Assembly: GCA_018970395.1 (NCBI GenBank)
Contig: JAGWWM010000001.1
Coordinates: forward strand, 1-64,000
Direction of reading: 5' to 3'
From: Bacteroidota bacterium
GTDB taxonomy: Bacteria; Bacteroidota; Bacteroidia; Chitinophagales; Chitinophagaceae
DNA length: 64,000 nt
Made by a program: the position numbers and the translations under genes. The notes beneath the pieces were generated by a model. The model made no database searches. It was not told where the DNA came from and worked only from the letters and a program-made list of their open reading frames with translations. The first letter of the stretch is position 1. Each line of letters begins with the position of its first letter. Shown here in pieces: positions 7,965 through 16,500 of this stretch.

Positions 7965-9990
7965 TGGAGAGTTGTTGTTGTAATTCCAGCATCCGGTCGC
8001 GCAAACGGGCGGCTTCCATAAAGTCGAGATCTCTGGCTGCTTTCTCCATCGATTTTTTCACTTCTTTAATGGCTTTTTCCAGTTTCGGTTTGGAATCGAA
8101 TTCTACTTGTTCTTCTTCCGCTGCCAGCGGCAAACCGCTATCTCCTTTAAGTGCGTAAGGATTGTCGCTGTTGTAGCCTTTAATATCGAGTACGGATGTT
8201 TGCTTCATTACCTGCTCAATAGATTTTTTAATCGTTTGCGGTATAATATTATGTTCAGTGTTGTAAGCGATTTGTTTTTCTCTTCTTCTTTGCGTTTCAT
8301 CAATGGTTCGCTGCATGCTTTGTGTGATGGTGTCGCCGTAAAAAATAACCAAACCGTCTACGTTTCTTGCCGCACGACCTGCTGTTTGGGTCAGACTTTT
8401 TTCGTTGCGTAAAAAGCCTTCTTTGTCCGCATCCAGAATGGCTACCAATGAAACTTCAGGAAGGTCTAACCCTTCTCTCAATAAATTCACACCTACCAAC
8501 ACATCAATTTCTCCTAAGCGCAACTGGCGTAAAATCTCTACGCGATCCAGTGTGTCCACCCCGCTATGAATATATTTTGATTTGATCTCGATGCGCTGCA
8601 AATATTTATCCATCTCTTCTGCCATGCGTTTGGTGAGGGTTGTTACCAGCACGCGATCTCCCTTTTGCACCCGCTTGTCTATTTCATTCAATAAATCATC
8701 TACCTGATTCACGGCAGGACGTACTTCGATGGGAGGATCAAGCAGTCCTGTCGGACGTACTACTTGTTCTACCACTACGCCGCCTGTTTTTTCAAGTTCA
8801 TAATCATCCGGTGTGGCACTCACAAAAATCGCCTGATTGATCATGTTTTCGAACTCATGGAAATTGAGCGGTCTGTTATCCAATGCGCTGGGCAACCGGA
8901 AACCATAATCAACCAGTACCATCTTGCGGCTCCTGTCGCCTCCATACATGCCGCTGATTTGCGGAATGGTTTGATGACTTTCATCAATGATGAGTAAAAA
9001 ATCTTTGTGGAAATAATCGAGCAGACAGAAAGGACGGGTACCTGGTTGCCGGCGATCGAAGAAGCGCGAATAGTTTTCGATGCCGTTGCAGTAGCCCAGT
9101 TCACGAATCATTTCGAGATCATAATTGACCCTTTCGGTAACACGCTGCGCTTCAATGTATTTGCCGACTTTTTTAAAATATTCCGCTTGGGCAGCCACTT
9201 CGTCCTGTATTTCATAAATGATCTGCTGCATCATTTCCTTTGGAGCCAGGTATAGATTGGCAGGAAAGATGGCAGCATGATCCACTTTGCCGATTCGTTT
9301 GCCGGAGGCAATCTCAATCGTTTCGATGGTTTCAATTTCATCGCCGAAGAAACTGATGCGATACCCAAAATCAACATAAGGAAGATTGATATCAATCGTG
9401 TCGCCTTTTACGCGAAAAGTTCCCCTGCTGAAATCCGTTTGTGTCCGGTTGTATAGACTGTTAACAAGTGCATGTAAAAAACCTTGACGGGAAATCGTTT
9501 GTCCGGCGAAGATGCGGATGATGCCGTTTTCAAATTCAGTGGGATTGCCCATACCATAGATACAGCTCACACTCGCCACCACAATGATATCTCTTCTGCC
9601 GCTGAGTAATTCAGCCGTTGCCTGCAAACGAAGTTTGTCTAATTCCTCATTGATGTTTAAATCTTTCTCGATATAGGTGTCGGTAACCGGCAGATAAGCT
9701 TCCGGTTGATAATAGTCGTAATAACTAACAAAATATCCCACTGCGTTCTCCGGAAAGAATTGTTTGAATTCCCCATAGAGTTGTGCGACCAGTGTTTTGT
9801 TATGGGTTAAAACGAGCGTAGGGCGTTGTACATTTTGAATCACATTCGCCATGGTGAAAGTCTTGCCGCTTCCCGTCACCCCCAGTAAGGTCTGAAATTT
9901 TTCTCCGCTCAACACCCCTTCCGTCAGCTGACGAATGGCGTCCGGCTGATCGCCTGCGGGGCTATAAGGGGATTGAAGTTTAAAAGGCAT
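7954..9990 (-). CDS. uvrB: Excinuclease ABC subunit B
   Basis: UvrB is the damage-verifying helicase of nucleotide excision repair and works with UvrA and UvrC in the cytoplasm. The 678 residues are full length. Visible features are Walker A GVTGSGKTF (about residues 39-47), the beta-hairpin region rich in Tyr (FVSYYDYYQPEAYLP), the DEAD-like IDESH motif, helicase motif VI SLTQTAGRAARN, and the C-terminal UvrC-binding UVR motif (DLDFMEAARLRDRM). The gene stands alone on the minus strand, with a long repeat-rich region upstream and an 11-bp convergent overlap with the isomerase gene. Confidence 0.97.
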   Translation of the reverse strand: MPFKLQSPYSPAGDQPDAIRQLTEGVLSGEKFQTLLGVTGSGKTFTMANVIQNVQRPTLVLTHNKTLVAQLYGEFKQFFPENAVGYFVSYYDYYQPEAYLPVTDTYIEKDLNINEELDKLRLQATAELLSGRRDIIVVASVSCIYGMGNPTEFENGIIRIFAGQTISRQGFLHALVNSLYNRTQTDFSRGTFRVKGDTIDINLPYVDFGYRISFFGDEIETIETIEIASGKRIGKVDHAAIFPANLYLAPKEMMQQIIYEIQDEVAAQAEYFKKVGKYIEAQRVTERVNYDLEMIRELGYCNGIENYSRFFDRRQPGTRPFCLLDYFHKDFLLIIDESHQTIPQISGMYGGDRSRKMVLVDYGFRLPSALDNRPLNFHEFENMINQAIFVSATPDDYELEKTGGVVVEQVVRPTGLLDPPIEVRPAVNQVDDLLNEIDKRVQKGDRVLVTTLTKRMAEEMDKYLQRIEIKSKYIHSGVDTLDRVEILRQLRLGEIDVLVGVNLLREGLDLPEVSLVAILDADKEGFLRNEKSLTQTAGRAARNVDGLVIFYGDTITQSMQRTIDETQRRREKQIAYNTEHNIIPQTIKKSIEQVMKQTSVLDIKGYNSDNPYALKGDSGLPLAAEEEQVEFDSKPKLEKAIKEVKKSMEKAARDLDFMEAARLRDRMLELQQQLSTIS

Positions 9991-10077
9991 CCTGAATGCT
10001 TTGAGAAAAATTAGTGGTGTTCAAATTAAGGGATTTTTATTTCAATACCATATTGAGGAATATTTTTAACCTTACTT

Positions 10078-10188
10078 TTATGTCACCCCCTTCGGGGTTT
10101 TTGATTTTATGAGGCTTCATTTTGTTATAATTATATCATCCCTTCGGGATTCAATTGTAGTAAAGTAAACCCCGAAGGGGTGACATAA
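10078..10188. repeat. Inverted repeat pair with CCCCTTCGGGG hairpins
   Basis: Left arm 10078-10100 and right arm 10167-10188 are inverted copies of about 22 bp, differing by one extra C in the left arm. Each arm also contains its own small hairpin (CCCC-TTC-GGGG or its complement). Between them lies a further small palindrome, ATCCCTTCGGGAT, at 10138-10150, which recurs at 10291-10303. Confidence 0.8.
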
Positions 10189-10232
10189 TATTAAATATAA
10201 AACGATATATGTCTAACAGCTCCGTAGGGGTT

Positions 10233-10260
10233 GTAGAGACGCACAATTGTGCGTCTCTAC
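10233..10260. repeat. Perfect 28-bp palindrome
   Basis: The two 14-bp half-sites, GTAGAGACGCACAA and its exact complement, meet at the central AATT with no spacer. Palindromes of the GTAGAGACG type are widespread dispersed repeats in several bacterial phyla. It may form a strong hairpin in RNA or a cruciform in DNA. Confidence 0.9.
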
Positions 10261-10556
10261 GGGAATCAGGAAACTTTCAATTATTCTATCATCCCTTCGG
10301 GATTTTCCCACTTTACAAACTTTATGAACTCAAACCCTAAACCTCTCAACCCTAAACCATACATGTCTCAACATTTCAAAAATTCAGTCTCAAAGAAACA
10401 ATCATGCTAATGATTTAATCAGCTGAACAAAGTTCAGGACACTGATATTAAACGTTTAAAAACATATATAAGCGTTTATTATCATCTTTTTTGGGAATCA
10501 AATTTTAATTTCACAGTTATTTATAAAAATATTAGTAATACTCATAAACACCTACT

Positions 10557-11096
10557 ATGCATACACCCCTAATTATCAGCGAAGTACAAAAAAAGATTAT
10601 TTCATACAAAGACCAGAAAGTGATTCTTGATAGTGATGTAGCGTTATTATATGGAGTTGAAACGAAGCATGTTAATCAAGCTGTGAAAAATAATATAGAG
10701 AAATTTCCGGAGAATTACATAATCGAATTAAATCAAGAAGATTGGGAGAATTTGCGGTCAAAAATTTTGACCGCAAATTATAGTAAGACCAGGGTATTGC
10801 CTAAAGCATTTACCGAAAAAGGACTTTATATGCTGGCAACCATTCTGAAAAGTAAAAAGGCAACGGAAACCACCATTGCTATAGTAGAAGCCTTTGCCAA
10901 ACTCAGATCGCTAACGACGACTTTATCAGAAATCAATCAATCATCTGATCCTAAAAAACAAAAGCAACTCATGAATCGGTCGGGTGAAATGATTGCTGAT
11001 TTGCTGGATGATCAACTCCAAATTAGCGATACTGAAACCACCATTGAATTAAACTTTGCAGTAGTGAAACTGAAGCACACCATCAAAAGGAAATAA
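10557..11096 (+). CDS. ORF6N-domain DNA-binding protein
   Basis: Encodes 179 residues. The N-terminal about 90 residues fit the ORF6N domain (phage regulator / KilA-N associated): VILDSDVALLYGVETKHVNQAVKNN, then FPENYIIEL and LPKAFTEKGLYMLATIL. Proteins of this type are found in phages and as stand-alone genes in Bacteroidota chromosomes, with a probable DNA-binding regulatory role. The C-terminal part is helical and charged. A perfect 31-bp palindrome lies inside the gene at 10749-10779. No other phage gene lies nearby, so it is an orphan. Confidence 0.85.
   Translation: MHTPLIISEVQKKIISYKDQKVILDSDVALLYGVETKHVNQAVKNNIEKFPENYIIELNQEDWENLRSKILTANYSKTRVLPKAFTEKGLYMLATILKSKKATETTIAIVEAFAKLRSLTTTLSEINQSSDPKKQKQLMNRSGEMIADLLDDQLQISDTETTIELNFAVVKLKHTIKRK
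10749..10779. repeat. Perfect palindrome inside the ORF6N coding region
   Basis: Arms AATTTGCGGTCAAAA (10749-10763) and TTTTGACCGCAAATT (10765-10779) surround a single A. It lies in frame and encodes the stretch ENLRSKILTANY, leaving the reading frame intact. It could be an operator bound by the protein itself, an inverting switch, or a palindromic insertion tolerated by the protein. Confidence 0.9.
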
Positions 11097-11097
11097 A

Positions 11098-11128
11098 AAT
11101 CCGCCCGCATATTCCATGCAGACGGATT
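11098..11128. terminator. Possible terminator hairpin after the ORF6N gene
   Basis: AATCCG...CGGATT outer arms and GCAT...ATGC inner arms form a stem-loop directly after the stop codon, followed by only a short AT tract. It could serve both the ORF6N gene and the convergent LamG gene. Confidence 0.45.
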
Positions 11129-11167
11129 AAAATAACCTACAACCTACAACGCACAACCTACAACCTT
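11129..11167. repeat. Degenerate CAACCTACAAC repeats
   Basis: Four back-to-back variants of AACCTACAAC fill the gap between the ORF6N gene and the end of the LamG gene. It is the same short-repeat family as at 1431-1486, 33277-33301 and 44520-44556. Confidence 0.65.
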
Positions 11168-12233
11168 ACCGAATCACAATCTTCCTGTTCTCCCTAACCT
11201 CTCCCTTACCATTAATCAGCTGCACAAAATACACCCCTTTAGCGCTAAAGGAAGAAAGAGCAATGGTAGAGATCCGCTGCGTGATATTGCTTTGAAATAT
11301 CTGCTGACCAACAGGATTAATCACTTTCATTTGATAGCCGGATAAAGTATTGATATTTCCGAAGTCAATGGTGAGTTGTCCTTGTGATGGATTGGGATAA
11401 ATTTTGATGGTATTTTCATAGGTGATGGGGTTGAAACTGGTAATAGTGGAATTGATAAACAAGGTATCCGTTACCGATACATTCTGAAAGCAGATATTGC
11501 CATTATAAAGATTTTTGATCTCCTGCTCGGATAAGGCGCGATTCCAGATGGCGATGTCGTCGAGTTTTCCTTTTAAATACCCGATTAAATTATTTGCAGG
11601 ATCTCTTGTTCCAATTAAAAGGGGGGAATTGTTTGAAAGCAAGGAAGAAAAACCTACTGCATATTCGCTATATAAAACTCCATTAATATAAATACTAATT
11701 TTCCCATTATTTAAAACAGCAGCCGTATGAAACCATTTAGAAGATTCGGCATTGATATTATAATTTGTTGTGCCATAAGCGTAATAACCCGGTCCGCCTG
11801 CAGTAAATTGCATTGTACCATTATCTCCTCCATTTCTAAAAATAAACTCATAACCAGAACCTGCTAAATATCCTCCTTTTGATATCCCCTTGTATTTATC
11901 ATCATTTAGATCATTATTTGAATTGATCCACAATGAAATTGATATTTGTTTGCCGGTAATGTTCAAGGAATTACTATTGGGAATAGAAATTAGATTATCT
12001 ACCCCATTAAAAAAATATGCTCTCCCGGAGATCCCAAATCTGTCCGATGTTAACGTAGCCCCATTCACCGTCCCATTATTTCCATTGCCGCTTTCATCAT
12101 TGGCATTTCCGTTGAAAGGCCACCAGCCAACCAGGCCGTCTTTAGTGACATAGGAGGGAATGTTTTGTGCGAGTGTTGTTTGAGCAAACAAGAGCGATAA
12201 AACTGCTGTGAGCCCGAGTAATCTATTTTTCAT
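11166..12233 (-). CDS. LamG-domain cell-surface protein with type IX secretion sorting domain
   Basis: Encodes 355 residues. It has a signal peptide ending near TTLAQ (about residue 22), then a LamG/concanavalin-like fold starting at GLVGWWPFNGNANDESGNGN and running to about residue 245 (DDIAIWNRALSEQEIKNLYNG closes it). From about residue 275 there is a type A T9SS C-terminal sorting domain: IKIYPNPSQGQLTIDF, a middle GQQIF strand, and a final GVYFVQLI strand with basic residues at the end. LamG folds usually bind carbohydrates or other ligands. The protein is expected on the cell surface or secreted through the type IX system. The ligand is unknown. Confidence 0.9.
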   Translation of the reverse strand: MKNRLLGLTAVLSLLFAQTTLAQNIPSYVTKDGLVGWWPFNGNANDESGNGNNGTVNGATLTSDRFGISGRAYFFNGVDNLISIPNSNSLNITGKQISISLWINSNNDLNDDKYKGISKGGYLAGSGYEFIFRNGGDNGTMQFTAGGPGYYAYGTTNYNINAESSKWFHTAAVLNNGKISIYINGVLYSEYAVGFSSLLSNNSPLLIGTRDPANNLIGYLKGKLDDIAIWNRALSEQEIKNLYNGNICFQNVSVTDTLFINSTITSFNPITYENTIKIYPNPSQGQLTIDFGNINTLSGYQMKVINPVGQQIFQSNITQRISTIALSSFSAKGVYFVQLINGKGEVRENRKIVIR

Positions 12234-12239
12234 TTTATT

Positions 12240-12430
12240 TGGTTTTTCTACTCTGTCCCGCAGTAGGTGTTGATAAAAAAATCAGCGTGGGACAGTTGCC
12301 TTCTCGCACAGGTGGGAGTCGAAGCCCAAGAAGCAGAGTAAAGCAAAGCCCACGCCTTGACGTGAGCGTTGTGCTTAATACTCCCTGCTTCTTTAGAATT
12401 TTCGACTTTTCCTGTGCAGGATTTTAGCAA
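12240..12430 (-). other. Structured non-coding element upstream of the LamG gene (candidate RNA or repeat)
   Basis: Reading the minus strand, a long imperfect hairpin is made by AAGAAGCAG-GGAGTA pairing with TACTC-TGCTTCTT, and inside it AAGC...GCGTGGGCTT. A second hairpin is CTGTCCC...GGGACAG with an inner TGAT-T6-ATCA. A 60-codon open frame on this strand overlaps the structure, but its composition does not look like a protein. The position, directly before the LamG gene on its strand, allows a leader RNA, an independent small RNA or a palindromic repeat. I cannot match it to a named RNA family. Confidence 0.4.
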
Positions 12431-12556
12431 ACGCTAATAAGATATGTCAGCTTTCGCTGTTTAATTTATTCGATAATGATTTGTTTTAATAGTTCAAAAA
12501 TAGGTAAAAGTTGCTGCTTAACGGTTATCGGTTGTATAAAGAACGCTTCGATTAAA
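12431..12556. other. Intergenic stretch without recognised feature
   Basis: Only AT-rich DNA is seen here, between the structured element upstream of the LamG gene and the dispersed repeat at 12557. No promoter for the LamG gene could be fixed. Confidence 0.5.
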
Positions 12557-12634
12557 GAGATGTTTCGCTACCGCTCAACATGACGTCCTGTCCTTTGCGA
12601 GCTTTGCCTCTTTGCAGCTTTGTGTGAAATAATC
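12557..12634 (+). repeat. Dispersed repeat R1, copy 1
   Basis: A ~78-bp element that starts GAGATGTTTCGCTACCGCTC and ends in GTGTGAAATAATC. Related copies lie at 43120-43196 (same strand), 45985-46076 (opposite strand) and a partial one at 46101-46131. The first 25 bases form an imperfect hairpin (ATGTT...AACAT). Confidence 0.8.
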
Positions 12635-12681
12635 AAATCATCAAAAGAGTTAAAGCTACTGAAAATCAACGCATCAACAAC

Positions 12682-13473
12682 TCAATACCCATCTCCATCT
12701 AAAATATTACCCAATCCACCTAACAGACTACCTTCTTCTTTACGATTCATCGTGCCGTAAGAAAGAATACGTCCGGCTAATCTTGAAATCGGCAAGGTTT
12801 GGATCCACACTTTACCCGGTCCGCGGAGGGTTGCGAAGAAAAGTCCTTCCCCTCCGAACAAAGTATTTTTCACACCTCCTACAAACTGAATATCAAAATC
12901 AACGCCATGTGTATAGGCAACGACACAACCTGTATCTATTTTCAATAATTCACCCGGTTGCAGTTCACGCTCGAAAACATGTCCGCCTGCATGCACGAAG
13001 GCAAGACCATCACCTTCTAACTTTTGCATGATGAAACCTTCGCCCCCGAATAATCCGGTTCCTAATTTTCTCTGCAATGCGATGCCGACCGTTACCCCTT
13101 TGGCGGCACATAGAAAAGCATCTTTCTGACATACCACCGGTCCGCCCAGACGCATCAGATCCAATGGAATGATTTTTCCCGGATAGGGCGATGCGAAGCT
13201 TACGCGTTTTTTACCATGACCGATATTGGTGTAAGCGGTCATAAACAGACTCTCACCGGTTAGTAGTCTTTTTCCCGCAGAAAATAGTTTGCCGAGGAAT
13301 CCCTGTTGTTGTCCGCTTCCATCTCCGAAGATAGTCTGCATCTGAATTCCGTCATCCATCAGCATGAAGCTGCCCGCTTCTGCGACAGCCGTTTCCTGCG
13401 GATCGAGTTCGATTTCCACATATTGCATTTCCTCACCAATAATGCGATAATCAATTTCATGTGCTTGAGGCAT
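12682..13473 (-). CDS. AIM24 / TIGR00266-family protein
   Basis: Encodes 263 residues of the AIM24 family, a beta-rich single-domain fold with Gly-rich turns (for example [15 protein letters not shown] near residue 33 and [17 protein letters not shown] near residue 140). Length fits the TIGR00266 subfamily. The biochemical role is not established; the related fungal protein acts at mitochondria. There is no signal peptide, so it is probably cytoplasmic. It lies 33 bp downstream of the efflux pump gene on the same strand and may be read through from that operon, although a functional link is not known. Confidence 0.85.
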   Translation of the reverse strand: MPQAHEIDYRIIGEEMQYVEIELDPQETAVAEAGSFMLMDDGIQMQTIFGDGSGQQQGFLGKLFSAGKRLLTGESLFMTAYTNIGHGKKRVSFASPYPGKIIPLDLMRLGGPVVCQKDAFLCAAKGVTVGIALQRKLGTGLFGGEGFIMQKLEGDGLAFVHAGGHVFERELQPGELLKIDTGCVVAYTHGVDFDIQFVGGVKNTLFGGEGLFFATLRGPGKVWIQTLPISRLAGRILSYGTMNRKEEGSLLGGLGNILDGDGY

Positions 13474-13506
13474 AGAAAAATTTTAATTGGGTTATTTTTT
13501 TTCAAT

Positions 13507-16500
13507 CTACAACTTACTTCCCATCCAAACCTTCTTTCCCTGAATCTTCCTTCCTACAAACATAATGCCGACGAATACAAAGAACAATGGTCCAAGGAAA
13601 CCAAACAATGCAATATATTTTGTGCCATAGAATTTTTCCATGGGTCTTCTCAGGCGCTCTGCAATGATATACATGCTGGGTACCATCATGAGGGTTAAGA
13701 AGAAGGAGAAAATCAATCCGTAAATAATCGTCCAGCTTAGCGGCCCCCAGAATACAACACTGTCTCCGCCGAAGAAAATCTTCGGATCTAAATGTTGGAA
13801 CATCGACACGAAATCAATATTGAATCCAACAGCCAGTGGTACGAGTCCGAAGATGGTTGCCAGTGCTGTAAGTAGTACGGGAATAATCCGAATCTTACCG
13901 GCCTGTATGGCTGCTTCTTTGGTTCGGTATCCTCTGCCTCGTAATTCATCGGTAAACTCAATCAGTAAAATGCCGTTCTTAATCACAATGCCGGCTAATC
14001 CAACAATACCCACGCCCATCATAATAGTGGCAATTGTTTTTCCGGTGATCGCATAGCCCAGCAATACACCAATGACGCTGAAGAAAATTTCCGTAATCAC
14101 GATGAAGGCCTTACTCATACTGTTAAACTGTAAAACAAGAATTAAAAAGATAAGCCCAATGGATATCAGTAATGCGCTGCCCAGGAATTTCTGAGTCTCC
14201 GCTTCCTGCTCGCTTTGTCCACTCTGACGAATAGAAACATTCTCGGGAAGTTTTGTAATGTTTTTAAATTCGTCAATCTTTGTTTTCAACGCAGCGTTGA
14301 TGACGGCAGTCTGACTTGGATCCGCTACATTGGATTGAAGCTGAATGGTACGTTTTAAATTCTTTCTTTTAATGCCGCCACTTGTAAGTGTATAATCAAA
14401 TGCGGCAATGGCATTGATAGGCACCTGCTTGATTTGTCCGGTGTTGAAATCACGGAACGTGATTTTCATATTCATCAAATTCTGAATATTGTTTCTTTCC
14501 AGATCGCTGTAACGCAACTGAATTTTATAATCGTCATCTCCTTCTTTCAGTTTGCTGACTTCTTTCCCAAACAAAGCTGTTCTTATCTCTAACCCAACCT
14601 GTGCAGTACTAACCCCTTCGATCAGTGCTCTTTCCCTGTCAACCTTAACTGTAATCTCCGGATTTTTTAAATCCACATCCAGCTGCAGATTATCAATACC
14701 TGCCACTTTATTGGTGTCGAGAAAATTAAAAAGATCCTGTGAGACTTTTGTGAGCTGCGTATAATCGTCGCCACTCACTTCAATATTTACCGGAGGATCG
14801 GTGGGCGGACCTCCTTCTTCTTTCTCAACACTTACTTCCGCTCCGGGAATATCCTTGATATTTTTTCTGATGGCCTCCATATAAACACCGGAACTTTTCC
14901 CATGCCTTTTTTCAAACTCTACAAAAGAAATCTGAATACGACCGAGATTGGGTTGCACACTCCTGTTGTTGTCGCGCGGATTATTCGCGCTTACCGCTAC
15001 ATTGGCGATGACACTTTCTACAATAGAGCCGGGTGCACCGGGTTGCTGGTTACCCAGACTTTTATAGACTTTTTGTTCCAGTAAACGGGTTACTGAATCT
15101 GTATATTTCACATCAGTGCCTACCGGCATTTTCAGATATACATATATGAAATTGGGATCACCGCTGGGGAAGAAAGTAGTCGGATTGCCTCTCCAAATCA
15201 TCATCATTAACGAAATGGGAAATAATACAAAAAGTGCAATCAGCATATATACCGGTCTGCGACCAACCAAGACCCAGCGAAGCATTTTTTCATATCGATT
15301 CATTAAGCCAGGAAGCGCTTTTTCCTGAAACCAATAGATCAGATCACGTAATAGGTATCGGTTAATTACCAGAACGATTGCCATGAAGAATAAGAAATTT
15401 CCCATGCCATGACTACCGGCAATATGTGCAAGTAAACCAACCGCCCAGAATGTCCACCAGTACCATTTTTTGAAAATAGCATTTTTCTTGTCGTCATATA
15501 TTCTTCCTTCCGGCTTCATAAAGCTGACAGCGAAAACAGGATTGATGATGAAGGCAACAATGAGAGAAGCGGTAAGTGTAAGAATCAGCATGGTGGGCAA
15601 GTAGATCATGAACTTGCCGATGATTCCTTTCCAGAATAAAAGAGGGAAGAATGGCGCTAAAGTGGTGGCGGTTCCTGCTAACACAGGGATAAACACTTCT
15701 CCCGCAGCTTCCTTCGCACTTTTAATGATCGGAACTTTCCCATTGTTATAGATACGATGCGTGTTTTCAATCACCACAATGGCGTCATCTACAATGATTC
15801 CTAATCCGAATAACAAGGCAAATAATACAATGAAGTTGAGTGTTACACCGGTGCCAACAATTGCATCCGCAATCGGGAGGAACAAAAATGCAACAAACAC
15901 GCTTAACGGCACACTCAATGCCACAAAGAAGGCATTCGATACACCCATGAAGAACATCAGAATCAACAATACCAAAATGAATCCGATGATGATCGTATTT
16001 ACTAACTCGTTGAAAGAAGTTTTTGTCTGCTTGCTTTGATCTCCGGTAAGTGTAACAATCAGATCCTTGGGAAGCAGATCGTTTTTGCGCATGTCGTCAA
16101 TTACCGATTTAATGCGATCAGCCGCATCAATCAGATTCTCTCCGCTTCTTTTTACTATATTGAGAGTAATTACATTTTTGCCATCTAAGCGCGCATAGCT
16201 TTCTTTTTCTCTGACAGTATCTTTCAATGATGCAATATCGCGCAGGTAGATAGGCGCTCCGTTGACATTCTTCACAATAATCCTGTCAAGATCCTTTACG
16301 CTCGTGAATTGTCCTTTCACCCGAACGGTTCTTTTCATACGACCTACTTCTACCTGTCCGCCGCTGATATCATTATTCTCTCTTCTGATGGCATTTTCAA
16401 TATCATTGAATGTTACCCTTGCTCCGGCCATACGGTAAGGGTCTGCCAGTATTTGAATTTCTCTTTCAGGCGCACCCACAATATCCGCTCGGGTAATTTC

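Larger units (their letters stand above)
9991..10556. other. 566-bp intergenic region rich in palindromes
   Basis: No protein-coding gene is supported here. The left part holds paired inverted repeats and hairpins (10078-10303), described separately. A short run of CCCTAAACC-type repeats lies at 10332-10362. The right part (10430-10556) is AT-rich and probably holds the promoter of the ORF6N gene, though no exact TAnnTTTG box was found. On the uvrB side only a weak box (TTAATTTG, minus strand, about 10023-10030) is visible. Confidence 0.6.

Noticed and set aside
10332-10362. Telomere-like CCCTAAACC repeats as a sign of a linear end
   Set aside because: Only a few degenerate units inside continuous genes; they belong to a dispersed short-repeat family.
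12248-12430. 60-codon open frame on the minus strand upstream of the LamG gene
   Set aside because: It overlaps strong hairpins and its residues show no protein-like pattern; treated as a structured element.
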